A DNA stretch of 64,000 nucleotides from Candidatus Fukatsuia endosymbiont of Tuberolachnus salignus (GCF_964030845.1 NZ_OZ034983.1:372001-436000), one strand, 5' to 3'. Positions 19,052 to 28,087 are shown, numbered from the stretch's first letter. Notes: generated by a model not told the origin, from the sequence alone. Numbers and translations: made by a program.

Positions 19052-19273
19052 CTAATACCGGGGAGGAGTGATTGCCGTGTCCGGTCTATCTGGTTGTTCA
19101 GCAAGAAAATGTTCGTAAATTGACGGGATTTCAACCCTATCAGGGACGGATAAATAGTAGTGCTGATTATCATGATTTTGAATCACAGCTCCATCGGCAG
19201 CGAGTACACCAGTAGCAGTACCACTCAGTAATATTGTTGAAGCAATGACTATCCACCTTTTTTTTTCTGACAT
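19052..19273 (-). CDS. Small secreted hypothetical protein downstream of minE
   Basis: A 73-aa protein not recognised. It starts MSEKKRW and has a clear signal peptide with a hydrophobic core IVIASTILLSGTATGVLA and a probable cleavage before ADGA. The mature part is about 48 residues, polar, and ends in TAITPPRY; it has no cysteines. It lies 44 bases beyond minE on the same strand, so it could be a fourth cistron of the min operon, and it converges with rnd 3 bases away. The signal peptide and tight spacing argue for a real gene. Confidence 0.55.
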   Translation of the reverse strand: MSEKKRWIVIASTILLSGTATGVLAADGAVIQNHDNQHYYLSVPDRVEIPSIYEHFLAEQPDRPDTAITPPRY

Positions 19274-19317
19274 TGTCTTACCCTCATGATGTGAAAAATT
19301 AAATCACTTGAAACCCG

Positions 19318-19587
19318 TCATTTTGATGTTTCTTCCATATCCGGTAAAGTTACATTCAGTTCTAATACCGAAATATCATCCCCTTTCTGTTCAAACTGTA
19401 CTTGCAACATGTCAGGATTGATCTGCACATATTTACAGATTACCGCCAGAACATCACGTTTCAAATCGGGCAAATAATGAGGTTCTTGTTCGCCACGACG
19501 ACGCTCGGCAACGATAATTTGTAGCCGCTCCTTGGCGATATTGGCCGTCGGTTTTTTCCCTGACAGAAAAAAGTCTAATAAAGCCAT
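19318..19587 (-). CDS. minE: Cell division topological specificity factor MinE
   Basis: Stimulates MinD ATPase and drives pole-to-pole oscillation that places the FtsZ ring. The 89-aa protein begins MALLDFFLSGKKPTANIAKERLQIIVAERR, which carries the membrane-targeting start and the MinD-contact helix. The dimer domain follows (LPDLKRDVLAVICKYV). The start is ATG 19587, preceded by GGAGGAT; the frame extends five codons upstream, but that ATG lacks homology and would sit on the ribosome-binding site. Confidence 0.95.
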   Translation of the reverse strand: MALLDFFLSGKKPTANIAKERLQIIVAERRRGEQEPHYLPDLKRDVLAVICKYVQINPDMLQVQFEQKGDDISVLELNVTLPDMEETSK

Positions 19588-19591
19588 CGTG

Positions 19592-20404
19592 TTATCCTCC
19601 AAAAAGGCGTTTTAGAAACCCTTTTTTTTCTTCTTCAATGAAACGGAAGTTGCGCTTTTCTCCTAATAAGCGAGCGACAGTATCAGCATACGCTTTACCG
19701 GCATTGGATCCCCCATTTAGGATCACGGGTTCGCCTTGATTGGAAGCGCTCAAAACAGACTGATCTTCCGGGATAACGCCCAACAGTGGGATCCTCAATA
19801 TGTCAAGAACATCCTCCATACTCAGCATATCACCACGGCTAACTCTACTTGGATTATAGCGAGTGAGTAATAGGTGTTCTTTAATTGGCTCTTCACCTCG
19901 CTCAGCACGACGCGATTTTGATGATAAAATACCAAGAATGCGGTCGGAATCACGTACTGAGGAGACCTCAGGGTTGGTCGTGATAATCGCTTCATCGGCA
20001 AAATACAGTGCCATCAATGCCCCCGTTTCAATCCCTGCAGGGGAATCACAAACAACATACTCAAAATTCATCTCATCAAGACCCGTTAACACTTTCTCGA
20101 CGCCTTCTTTAGTCAGAGCATCTTTATCACGGGTTTGTGAGGCAGGTAAAATATATAGATTCTCTGTGCGTTTATCTTTGATTAATGCCTGATTTAAGGT
20201 GGCATCCTCCTGAATCACATTAACAAAGTCATAAACCACCCGCCGCTCACAGCCCATAATCAAATCAAGGTTACGCAGGCCAATATCAAAATCTATGACC
20301 ACTGTTTTTTTACCCTGTTGAGCCAAACCCGTCGCGATGGCCGCACTTGATGTCGTCTTGCCAACACCCCCCTTACCCGATGTAACAACAATGATACGTG
20401 CCAT
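19592..20404 (-). CDS. minD: Septum site-determining ATPase MinD
   Basis: Membrane-cycling ParA-type ATPase that recruits MinC. The deviant Walker A is SGKGGVGKTTSS at the N-terminus, followed by the switch regions VIDFDIGLRNLD and CDSPAGIE. The C-terminal amphipathic membrane-targeting helix is present (KKGFLKRLFGG). Length 270 aa, as in E. coli. Middle gene of minC-minD-minE. Confidence 0.97.
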   Translation of the reverse strand: MARIIVVTSGKGGVGKTTSSAAIATGLAQQGKKTVVIDFDIGLRNLDLIMGCERRVVYDFVNVIQEDATLNQALIKDKRTENLYILPASQTRDKDALTKEGVEKVLTGLDEMNFEYVVCDSPAGIETGALMALYFADEAIITTNPEVSSVRDSDRILGILSSKSRRAERGEEPIKEHLLLTRYNPSRVSRGDMLSMEDVLDILRIPLLGVIPEDQSVLSASNQGEPVILNGGSNAGKAYADTVARLLGEKRNFRFIEEEKKGFLKRLFGG

Positions 20405-20428
20405 GAAGTGGATTCCTTGTTAAAGGGC

Positions 20429-21106
20429 TTAGTTTAATGATTCTATAGCTAGGGCATTACCCAATAAATAGAAGCGAACAATCTTGTCTTTATAGTCAGA
20501 CGGAATTTTATCGCTCAACCAATAATGCCCAGCGATAGAAACCAGTTCAGCTTCCGATTGCGTACAAAAAATTTGACATTCAACATTGCCAGAGACTCCT
20601 GCGAGCGCCCGTCCGCACATTTTTCCATAGACATGGATATTACCATCGGCAATTAACTCGGCACCACGGCTGACACTACTCATAACAATCAAATCACGAT
20701 GACGAGCATAAATTTGTTGACCAGAACGGACAGGAGTGCGGACGATTTGTGCTTTATTAGACAAACTACCCTCAGGTGGATTTGGTGCCGAATTTTCTTT
20801 TTTTCCTTCACTGAGTAACGGCAAATTTGCTTTTATCAGTGCAGTTTTGTGTTCATCATCACGAAAACCACTAAAGCCAACAACATGCAAGCCAACGCTT
20901 GCCACCACTTGTTGCAGCTCCACCCAATTTGTTTCTGTCGGCAACATGGCGACATTAATCACCACGGGCGCATTTTGCAGAAATGTGGGCGTTTTATCCA
21001 CTTCTTGTTGTAATGCCAGGCGGATCTCCCCCGGTTGTGAACTGTGTAAGTGCACAACCACCAGGGTAAAATTACTGCCTTGTAGTTTTATTGGCGACGA
21101 TGACAT
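20429..21106 (-). CDS. minC: Septum site-determining protein MinC
   Basis: FtsZ-assembly inhibitor. The N-terminal domain (about residues 1-100) begins MSSSPIKLQGSNFTLVVVHL. After a linker comes the C-terminal beta-helix domain with VRSGQQIYARHRDLIVMSSVSRGAELIADGNIHVYG and the MinD-binding region GRALAGVSG. Length 225 aa (E. coli 231). First gene of the min operon, transcribed away from queG. Confidence 0.96.
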   Translation of the reverse strand: MSSSPIKLQGSNFTLVVVHLHSSQPGEIRLALQQEVDKTPTFLQNAPVVINVAMLPTETNWVELQQVVASVGLHVVGFSGFRDDEHKTALIKANLPLLSEGKKENSAPNPPEGSLSNKAQIVRTPVRSGQQIYARHRDLIVMSSVSRGAELIADGNIHVYGKMCGRALAGVSGNVECQIFCTQSEAELVSIAGHYWLSDKIPSDYKDKIVRFYLLGNALAIESLN

Positions 21107-21194
21107 CTATTTTGACTCGGTTTCCACTAGGTTAACCCATTGTAACACCCTATTACAGCTGACATTCTGCCCTACATAAGTAGGGCGTCTACAA

Positions 21195-21374
21195 TAGACT
21201 TTTTGCAAAACCTACTACGTGTTGTAGAGCCTACTACGCGCTGCAGATCCTGTGTTACGCGGTGCTCACAATTCTCATATACTTGCATGTAACTGCAGCT
21301 GTTGCGCTACTAGGCGCCTTGACTTCACATAATGAACTCTCCACATAACGCACTACGGCTTTGCAAGAAGCCTA
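21195..21374. repeat. R2 inverted-repeat element, copy 1
   Basis: Bounded by TAGACTTTTTGCAAAACC at the left and the complement-type end TTTGCAAGAAGCCTA at the right. The inside contains GCGTTAC/GCGGTGCTC and GCGCCTTGACTTC blocks that recur in other R2 copies (30037, 35507, 39436). It lies in the 562-base minC-queG spacer together with R1 copy C. A perfect 7-bp hairpin (GCCCTAC, loop ATAA) sits just to the left at 21169-21186. Confidence 0.75.
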
Positions 21375-21430
21375 ATAAAAAACAAAACTATTGGTACTAG
21401 TATATTAGATTTCTTGCGAAAATGACTTAG

Positions 21431-21595
21431 AACCTGTTCGAAATCTCTTGTGTTAGCCGTGTTTTGGTCAAGTAATTCGTCAAAAATGTGCTCAAAATGC
21501 TCATTGACTCCCTTTTGTTGTATACAAAGAGTAGACTGCGCCTTTTCGCCCATTTTTGCTTCTTCTGAACACAGCCCAAAAGATTTGGAACAGGT
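21431..21595. repeat. R1 inverted-repeat element, copy C
   Basis: Opposite orientation to the copy at 4288. It begins AACCTGTTCGAAATCT and ends AGATTTGGAACAGGTT, with TTGTATACAA in the middle. It ends about 70 bases before the queG start, so it forms part of that gene's upstream region. Confidence 0.85.
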
Positions 21596-21668
21596 TCTCA
21601 TGAAATGCAGCATAACTTTGCTATGTTCACTAGCACAGTTATCTTTCTGCTTTTTTTGTAGGTTACTT

Positions 21669-22817
21669 ATGGCACATCATCTAGATTTAAATCAACTAGC
21701 TCAACATATTAAACAGTGGGGGCAATCACTGGGCTTCCAGCAAGTAGGAATATGCGATACTGATTTGTCTGCGGAAGAACCCAAGCTTCAGGCATGGTTA
21801 GATAAACAATACCACGGAGAAATGGCATGGATGGCACGCTACGGTATGCTACGTGCGCGACCACATGAGTTACTGCCCGGCACCTTAAGGGTAATCAGCG
21901 TACGCATGAATTATTTACCCGCTGAAGCTTCCTTTGCTAGCACATTAAATAATTCCGATTTGGGTTATATCAGCCGCTATGCCTTGGGGCGGGATTATCA
22001 TAAACTGTTGCGCCAACGGCTTAAAAAACTGGGCGATAAAATTCAAACTTATTGCAGTGATACTAACGAAATTAGTTTTCGTCCTTTCGTTGATTCAGCA
22101 CCTATTATGGAGCGGCCATTAGCGGTGAAAGCGGGGCTTGGATGGGTCGGTAAACATTCTCTGGTATTAAATCGTGAAGCCGGTTCTTGGTTTTTTTTAG
22201 GCGAATTATTAATTGATTTACCTCTGCCCATTGATCAACCCGTACAGGAAGGGTGCGGACGCTGCGTTGCTTGTATCACTATCTGCCCGACACAGGCGAT
22301 TGTCGCCCCCTACACTATCGATGCCCGCCGTTGTATTTCGTATCTCACCATTGAATTGGAAGGTACCATCCCCGAAGAATTCCGTCCGTTAATGGGCAAT
22401 AGAATCTATGGCTGTGATGATTGCCAGCTAATTTGTCCGTGGAATCGTTTTGCGCAACTGACCGATGAGGAAGATTTTAGTCCACGGGCGTCATTACATA
22501 CACCCAAGTTACTGGATCTCTTTGCCTGGGATGAAGAACAGTTTTTGCGAATAACCGCAGGCTCCGCCATCCGGCGTATTGGTCATCTACGCTGGTTGCG
22601 TAATATTTCGGTTGCATTAGGTAACGCTGACTACCAGGACAATATTGTATTAGCACTGGAAAAACGCCGAGGTTTGCACCCTATGCTCGATGAACACATT
22701 GAGTGGGCGGTTAATCAACAGCTAACTCGTCGTGTTGCGCAAGAGGTACAGGTTCAATCGGCACAAAAAAAACGGCTGGTTCGTGTGGTGAAAAGAGGAT
22801 TACCTCGGGATGCCTAA
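21669..22817 (+). CDS. queG: Epoxyqueuosine reductase
   Basis: Last step of queuosine synthesis: cobalamin-dependent reduction of epoxyqueuosine in tRNA. The two 4Fe-4S motifs are CGRCVACITICP and CDDCQLICPWN. Start ATG 21669 (MAHHLDLNQLAQHIKQWG) aligns with E. coli QueG; the longer upstream frame runs through an R1 repeat and is not coding. The length of 382 aa is full. The neighbouring tRNA-Gly keeps the E. coli queG-glyVXY linkage, while nnr-tsaE-amiB are missing upstream. Confidence 0.94.
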   Translation: MAHHLDLNQLAQHIKQWGQSLGFQQVGICDTDLSAEEPKLQAWLDKQYHGEMAWMARYGMLRARPHELLPGTLRVISVRMNYLPAEASFASTLNNSDLGYISRYALGRDYHKLLRQRLKKLGDKIQTYCSDTNEISFRPFVDSAPIMERPLAVKAGLGWVGKHSLVLNREAGSWFFLGELLIDLPLPIDQPVQEGCGRCVACITICPTQAIVAPYTIDARRCISYLTIELEGTIPEEFRPLMGNRIYGCDDCQLICPWNRFAQLTDEEDFSPRASLHTPKLLDLFAWDEEQFLRITAGSAIRRIGHLRWLRNISVALGNADYQDNIVLALEKRRGLHPMLDEHIEWAVNQQLTRRVAQEVQVQSAQKKRLVRVVKRGLPRDA

Positions 22818-23119
22818 TACTTTTCAATCAGTTATTATTTTGTGGATAATGTTCCGACCTCCTTGTGCATAAAAATAAAAAACCTTGTCAATTAAAAGAA
22901 AAAAAATAGCAAGTGATTGATTTAATATTTGCATATAAAAATAAAATAAATAAAATCAATTAGATATATAATAACAATGGAGTGCTATTAACTCATTACC
23001 AGTATGTGAGGAAGGGGGAATATGTGGATAAGTCTGTTGACGAAATTAATTTTTTGAGTGATCGGACTGCGTGGTAGCCTAATATGCTTTGTGGATAATC
23101 GAGGTGAAATTGAAAAAAT
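22818..23119. other. AT-rich spacer between queG and tRNA-Gly
   Basis: About 300 very AT-rich bases with poly-A and poly-T stretches and several short GTGGATAA strings. No coding frame, clear terminator or repeat copy is supported. Confidence 0.5.
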
Positions 23120-23195
<76 letters not shown>

Positions 23196-23293
23196 TTTAG
23201 ACGCCTAAAAACCGCCTTTGGAGCTACCGTATAGGCGATAGCTTGTGAGCATAAAAGTGTTTTGTTCACAGCCATCCACCGGTACGGGGGCGC

Positions 23294-23321
23294 ATTATAC
23301 GAGAATTTTACGCGACGGCAA
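23294..23321 (-). promoter_or_regulatory. Sigma-70 promoter of tRNA-Gly
   Basis: On the minus strand: TTGCCG (23316-23321), a 16-base spacer, then a perfect TATAAT (23294-23299), followed by a GC-rich discriminator (GCGCCCCC). This GC discriminator is typical of stringently controlled stable-RNA promoters. It lies about 100 bases upstream of the mature tRNA 5' end. Confidence 0.75.
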
Positions 23322-23379
23322 GCCTCTTAGGAAGAAAAAACCGTTTTTTGTTGGTAAGTGATGAACAAAAATACAATTC

Positions 23380-23447
23380 ATAACGAACGACGGTTTTGCA
23401 AGAAGTCTAATGATTTTCCCCGAGTAACTCGCAGCTTGAAGACGGGG
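23380..23447. repeat. R2 end followed by a hairpin
   Basis: Bases 23380-23413 match the right end of the R2 family (CGGTTTTGCAAGAAGTCTAA). Just beyond, CCCCG (23418-23422) pairs with CGGGG (23443-23447) around an inner GAG/CTC pairing, and TTTT follows on the plus side. The right arm (GCAGCTTGAAGACGGGG) resembles the hairpin arm at 27832-27845. Together they occupy the space between tRNA-Gly and csiE. Confidence 0.55.
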
Positions 23448-23480
23448 ATTTTATAATGCATGGGAACAATACAGTCAAAT

Positions 23481-24773
23481 CTAATAATTTGAATGATGAG
23501 GTGTTTCCAGTAAAATACGTATTCGCTCGCTTTGTTGTTTAGTCAGTGGTAGAAAAACTTGCGTCAATGGCGGTGCTGATGGGGAAAAAAGAACAAAATA
23601 GGGTGTTATTACTAATTCATCATCCATTGGTTTCCCTGATTGAAGATATTGATCGAGAGGCAGATATCTGATATGCAGTGGCAATATTGTCAACTCTCGA
23701 ATTTGCTGTTCCAATTGATCTTCGAGTTGAGAATTATCCCGGGTGAGTAGAAGTACCTGTTTTTCCTGTAAGGCATTACCTTGCATTAACCAGGCACCAA
23801 AACTCAGTGCGATCAGTCCCGTTTCTTCCGATGAAAATTCGATTTGATATTCTCTTTCAAACTCTCTCAAAGATTGCTGGGTAGTACGTAACAATCGTGG
23901 ATATTTTTTAGTGATTCTCTCTAATGATAAACCTTCAACACCAATATCAAAGTGACAACGTGGGATGGCCTGTCCTAAATGAGCAAATAATCGACTCGCT
24001 AACGCCAGCTTGTTGCTCACTTTTTTCTCGGACAATTGCTGAAAACGGCTAATTAATTGATGAATGGAGACCATTAATCTCGTATCTTCAACTGAGCTGC
24101 TACTATCATAATTATGAGGTTTAAGCAAGGTCAGCATTAAGATGATCATATCTCGTTCAATGGTAGCCAAAGGGGTAGGTAAAAGGGGATTTACTGAATG
24201 AAACAAGATATTAGCGGCGGCCCGTTCTCGTTTCTGATTCAGCCAGTCCCTCTGATTGGTTTTTAGCTTGAGGCAGCATTGTTGCTGGTTTTCCCAGGCA
24301 CAATAAAAAATATAAATCAGTAAAAACCGGCGATCCCTCTCACTAAAAGGCTGTGTCAGCAGCTTTTCACAATGAGCAATGATTCGCTGTAACTGCGGTT
24401 TTAACCAGTTATCGACTTGATGCGATTCTAAAGACAATGCTTGATATAAATACACAGAAAAGTAGTTATCAATAAACTCAGGGCAATAGCGTAATCCACG
24501 GCGTAACCAATGGATGAGGCACAGCCTTTTATCCAATAATTTTCCTTCAAGTTGGCAACGGTTATTGGCGTGGATACAAATATCCAGATGATATAGTTTT
24601 ATATCATTGGCAATATCAGCGATATCTTGTCGACTAATCGTAGATGCTACGCCATTGAATTGACTAATAGTCTCTAGTGGCACCGCTGATTTTGGTGAAA
24701 AAAGCATCAACAATGCACGACACTGTCGCTGTTGATTAGATAGCTTAATCACAGGAAAAGTTTCCAGGCTCAT
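23481..24773 (-). CDS. csiE: CsiE-like stationary-phase-inducible PRD-domain protein
   Basis: A 430-aa homologue of E. coli CsiE (426 aa), a stationary-phase-induced protein with PTS-regulation-like domains and unknown biochemical role. Matching stretches include LLDKRLCLIHWLRRGLRYCPEFI near the N-terminus, YPRLLRTTQQSLREFEREY and SFGAWLMQGNALQEKQVLLLT in the C-terminal half. I prefer ATG 24773 (MSLETFPVIK) with AAGGA just upstream, over the frame opening 15 codons earlier. In E. coli csiE lies near suhB, separated by the hca genes, which are absent here. Confidence 0.88.
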   Translation of the reverse strand: MSLETFPVIKLSNQQRQCRALLMLFSPKSAVPLETISQFNGVASTISRQDIADIANDIKLYHLDICIHANNRCQLEGKLLDKRLCLIHWLRRGLRYCPEFIDNYFSVYLYQALSLESHQVDNWLKPQLQRIIAHCEKLLTQPFSERDRRFLLIYIFYCAWENQQQCCLKLKTNQRDWLNQKRERAAANILFHSVNPLLPTPLATIERDMIILMLTLLKPHNYDSSSSVEDTRLMVSIHQLISRFQQLSEKKVSNKLALASRLFAHLGQAIPRCHFDIGVEGLSLERITKKYPRLLRTTQQSLREFEREYQIEFSSEETGLIALSFGAWLMQGNALQEKQVLLLTRDNSQLEDQLEQQIRELTILPLHIRYLPLDQYLQSGKPMDDELVITPYFVLFSPSAPPLTQVFLPLTKQQSERIRILLETPHHSNY

Positions 24774-24900
24774 ACATCCTTCTGCAAGAGTAATGTTAGT
24801 ACTTATCAGTCTAAGCATAGCAAAAGAGGTAAATAGAGCTTGTTTAAGTGATGATTTTTACATTGGCTTACAACTTACTGTTTTTTCTTGATGTCCTTGG

Positions 24901-24947
24901 CGCCTGTTCGGAATCGTCGTATGTGAAGCTTAGACGGAGAAAAAAAT
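24901..24947. repeat. Solo R1 end at the 3' end of suhB
   Basis: CGCCTGTTCGGAATCGTC, then a CTTAGACGGAGAAAAAA stretch, resembles the first about 45 bases of R1 (GCCTGTTCCAAATC...CTCAGACGAGGAAAAAA). The rest of the element is absent. It abuts the suhB stop codon. Confidence 0.5.
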
Positions 24948-25756
24948 CAGCGTTTAAGTGCTTCGCTCGATTCTTCACGTATTGTTTGCAGCATCGCTTT
25001 AACTACATTTGAATTACCAGCGACAACATTACCGGAATCGTAATAATTATGATTACCAGTAAAGTCTGTTATCAGAGCGCCAGATTCACGTATTAGTAAT
25101 TCACCGCCGATAAAATCCCGAGGTTCTAAACCGACACCAAAGAAACCGTCCACACGGCTCGCGGCAACATAGGCCAGATCTAGGACAGATGAACCAGAAC
25201 TATTCATATCAGTGCATTGCATAAACAATTTGTTAAATATATTGAGATAACTTGCTGAGTGTTGACGGGAATTAACGGATAAAGCTGTCACTAGCGTAGC
25301 GGTACGCAAATCTCTTTTTTGGGCAGCGATAACACGCAACCGATAACCGTTAAGCTGTGCTCCTTGCCCGCGGACCGCGGTGAATAATTCATTGCGCACC
25401 GGGTCGTAAATCGCAGCAACCTCAGTGTGCTCTTTGATACGCACAGCAACAGATATCGCAAAATGAGGTAGGCATTTGATAAAATTGGCAACACCACCCA
25501 GTGGATCAATAACCCATTGTACATCCCTGTCATCACCAATGCGTTCACCACAATGTTTAGCGATGATACTATGTTTGGGGTAGTATTTTTTGATAACGTC
25601 AATAACCTGACGTTCTGCCCCCTGAGCAAGACAAGTAACAAAATCATTCCTGCTTTTGTTACTCGATTCGGTAGAATTCTGGAGGTGATAACTTTGGGCG
25701 ATAAAATCACCGGCCTTACGTGCAGAACGTATGGCAATAGTCAGCATTGGATGCAT
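24947..25756 (-). CDS. suhB: SuhB (inositol monophosphatase fold) with lost catalytic residues
   Basis: A 269-aa homologue of E. coli SuhB, which is both an inositol-1-monophosphatase and a Nus-complex factor in rRNA antitermination. It aligns without gaps through residue 92, and the start MHPMLTIAIRSARKAG (ATG 25756) matches. The metal-binding residues are not conserved: TEESGE is AKHCGE (E67 to K) and DPLDGTTNF is DPLGGVANF (D87 to G, T89 to V, T90 to A). D84 and the D of the later WDF motif (here RDF) remain. Phosphatase activity is therefore unlikely. The frame is intact and the rest is well conserved, so the protein is probably kept for a non-catalytic role. Confidence 0.9.
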   Translation of the reverse strand: MHPMLTIAIRSARKAGDFIAQSYHLQNSTESSNKSRNDFVTCLAQGAERQVIDVIKKYYPKHSIIAKHCGERIGDDRDVQWVIDPLGGVANFIKCLPHFAISVAVRIKEHTEVAAIYDPVRNELFTAVRGQGAQLNGYRLRVIAAQKRDLRTATLVTALSVNSRQHSASYLNIFNKLFMQCTDMNSSGSSVLDLAYVAASRVDGFFGVGLEPRDFIGGELLIRESGALITDFTGNHNYYDSGNVVAGNSNVVKAMLQTIREESSEALKR

Positions 25757-25878
25757 GGGTATTTTTTCCACTAGGATGTTAAAGAACAGGAAGCGGCGCG
25801 CAGTATAGCAGGGGATCGAAAAAATGCCTACGTCTGTGTTAAAATGTGTTTGTCTCCCCTTAATCATTCAGAGTGAGC

Positions 25879-26616
25879 ATGCTACATAATATTCGTATTA
25901 TTTTGGTTAAAACATCGCATACTGGAAACATAGGTTCGACCGCAAGGGCAATGAAAACCATGGGGTTAACTCGTCTATATCTGGTGAATCCACTGGTAAA
26001 ACCGGATCACCAGGCCACCGCATTGGCTGCTGGTGCCGCTGACATTATCAAGGAAGCGACTCTTGTCGATACGTTGGATCATGCACTAAAGGGATGCAGC
26101 CTGGTGATCGGAACCAGCGCCCGTTCACGTACTCTATCATGGCCGATTTTAGAACCGTCTGAGTGCGCTGTTCGTAGTGTTTCTGCGGCTAGACAAGCGC
26201 CTGTTGGGCTGGTATTTGGCTGTGAACGCACAGGGTTAACTAACGAAGAATTGCAAAAATGCCATTATCATGTGGCAATCCCGACAAACCCAGAATACAG
26301 CTCGCTTAATCTGGCAATGGCAGTACAAATTCTCGTTTATGAAATACACAAGGCTTCTCTAAAGTTACAGCAACCTTTGCTGCAACCAGAAGAAACCACA
26401 GCCTACCCACCAGCCGATGATCTTGAACGTTTTTATCAGCATCTAGAGCAGACTTTGGTCCACACTGGTTTTATTCGTCAGGTTCATCCGGGACAGATTA
26501 TGAACAAATTACGTCGTTTATTTACTCGTGCACGCCCTGAGAGCGAAGAACTCAATATTTTGCGCGGTATACTGACGTCAATCTATACCCAAGTGAAATC
26601 AAGATGCAGGATTTAG
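25879..26616 (+). CDS. trmJ: tRNA (cytidine/uridine-2'-O-)-methyltransferase TrmJ, 3' end altered by IS630
   Basis: SPOUT-class enzyme that 2'-O-methylates position 32 of tRNAs. Recognised by MLHNIRIILVKTSHTGNIGSTARAMKTMGL at the start and the SAM-knot motif NPEYSSLNLAMAVQILVYE. Start ATG 25879 aligns with E. coli; a GTG two codons earlier is also possible. Native homology ends at RPESEELNILRGILTSI. IS630 copy 2 entered right there, so the last ten codons come from the IS end. Joining the DNA across the element gives a native end IYKAVS followed by TAG. Core domains are complete, so activity is plausible. The isc operon that follows in E. coli is absent. Confidence 0.92.
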   Translation: MLHNIRIILVKTSHTGNIGSTARAMKTMGLTRLYLVNPLVKPDHQATALAAGAADIIKEATLVDTLDHALKGCSLVIGTSARSRTLSWPILEPSECAVRSVSAARQAPVGLVFGCERTGLTNEELQKCHYHVAIPTNPEYSSLNLAMAVQILVYEIHKASLKLQQPLLQPEETTAYPPADDLERFYQHLEQTLVHTGFIRQVHPGQIMNKLRRLFTRARPESEELNILRGILTSIYTQVKSRCRI

Positions 26617-27681
26617 CGCCTGGAAATTATCGTTTAAGCGAGATACCAGAGAACTTGCCATTTGTGGTAGCTTCACTTCAAAGAAGTTTAAGATATCGTT
26701 CTTAAAACTCTGTTTAGATGGGTAATATCTATTGTTTCGTGTTTGCTCATTCATCACCTTCCACAATCGCTCTATCGGGTTTAGATTCGGGCTATACGGC
26801 GGAAGGTAATGAAGCTGGATATTCAACGTAAGCGCGGCGTCTTGCACAAGCTGTGAACGGTGATAGCCTGCACCCTCGAGGATCACATGTGCCGTTGTCG
26901 TGATGGGATAATGCGCGCGAATGGCAGACAGGAAGTGAACCACATTTTCGCTGTTAATCGTCTCATCATCACGGATTATGGGGTTAGCCACATTCTGGAT
27001 GTTCAAGGCTCCCATGATATTCAACCGCGTTCTGCTCCCGGTGGTCTCTATCGTTTTATCCTGGCCTTTTCGTATCCAGCCGTAGCTTATTTTGGTGGTT
27101 TGTGTCGGATGAACGGCATCAATAAACAGTATGGGGTCATTACCCGCGGCGTCTTTCAATTCGCTGTAGGTCTTTATAAATTGCTGCTGTTTCTCAACGG
27201 CAAATTTATGCGGAACACCTTTCGGCTTTTTATAGCTAAAGCCATGCTGCTTCAACCCTTTATACAGACCTGATACGGTAAAGGTGATGTTCCAGCGTCC
27301 AGCGATATAGGCCACAATTTGGTGATTGTGGTGGTAGAGCGGCTGGGTGAGATGTTCAACCAGCGACGTGGTCTGTTCCGCATTGAGATAGCCATCGGAG
27401 CCGCCATTTTCAGGCTTGAGCTTGTTGAGTTTATGATAGTCTGTAAGGTGGCGCCGCACCGTGGTTTCATTAATGAGCTGTGAGTGAGCAATCATAGGGG
27501 GAGTCCAGCCGTCTGCGGACAACAAAACACACCGGATCCTGTCACAGACACGGCGGTCATGGCTTTGACGATGTTGGGCTTCGAGGGTAATTTTCTGGTC
27601 AGCAGTCAGCTCTATTTTCATGGCTATGAGCATGATCCTTATCGACTTCAAAATCAAGCATCTTCATTGATCACGGGTATA
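26584..27681 (-). mobile_element. IS630-family insertion sequence, copy 2
   Basis: 1098 bases with the same ends as copy 1. It is inserted at the TA of an ATCTATAAA sequence at the extreme 3' end of trmJ, with TA on both sides. Confidence 0.93.
26599..27657 (-). CDS. IS630-family transposase, copy 2
   Basis: 352 aa, intact. It differs from copy 1 at HPTQTTKIS (A to T). It keeps D180 and E296 and also has Glu at position 261. Its position fused to trmJ means antisense transcripts from this gene could run into trmJ. Confidence 0.93.
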   Translation of the reverse strand: MILKSIRIMLIAMKIELTADQKITLEAQHRQSHDRRVCDRIRCVLLSADGWTPPMIAHSQLINETTVRRHLTDYHKLNKLKPENGGSDGYLNAEQTTSLVEHLTQPLYHHNHQIVAYIAGRWNITFTVSGLYKGLKQHGFSYKKPKGVPHKFAVEKQQQFIKTYSELKDAAGNDPILFIDAVHPTQTTKISYGWIRKGQDKTIETTGSRTRLNIMGALNIQNVANPIIRDDETINSENVVHFLSAIRAHYPITTTAHVILEGAGYHRSQLVQDAALTLNIQLHYLPPYSPNLNPIERLWKVMNEQTRNNRYYPSKQSFKNDILNFFEVKLPQMASSLVSRLNDNFQALNPAS

Positions 27682-27816
27682 TAAAGCGGTTTCATAGTGG
27701 TCATACTATACAGTTGCCGTTTATGTACGTAGCGTTACATTCAGTGAAAAATTATTAGAAGCTCATCGTGTTAAAACGATGTGCTGACAATTGATCGAAC
27801 ATTCCAGACAAAAAAT

Positions 27817-27845
27817 CCCTTCTGCAAGCGTAGCTTGAAGAAGGG
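27817..27845. other. Strong stem-loop downstream of IS630 copy 2
   Basis: CCCTTCTGCAAGC, loop GTA, then GCTTGAAGAAGGG: a 13-pair stem with one mismatch. It is not followed by a T-run on the plus strand; preceding A-runs give a T-run on the minus strand side. The arm GTAGCTTGAAGAAGGG resembles that of the hairpin at 23432-23447. Confidence 0.6.
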
Positions 27846-28087
27846 TTGCCAATTGGCTAACACCAGGGAAGGGGACATAGTACTCTATATTGAGTACTAT
27901 ATACCCTTTATTTACGTAACTTTTCAATTACTGATCGTTCAGTGTGATTTCTCAATTTCAACCTAGTCGTCATAAAATGACATGGCAAGAGTGGCATAAT
28001 CTGATTATGGAATAATACCTAATATATTGATAATAAATAATTTTTTAATAAAAACAATCATATCATACAGCCTTTGTGATATCTGAG

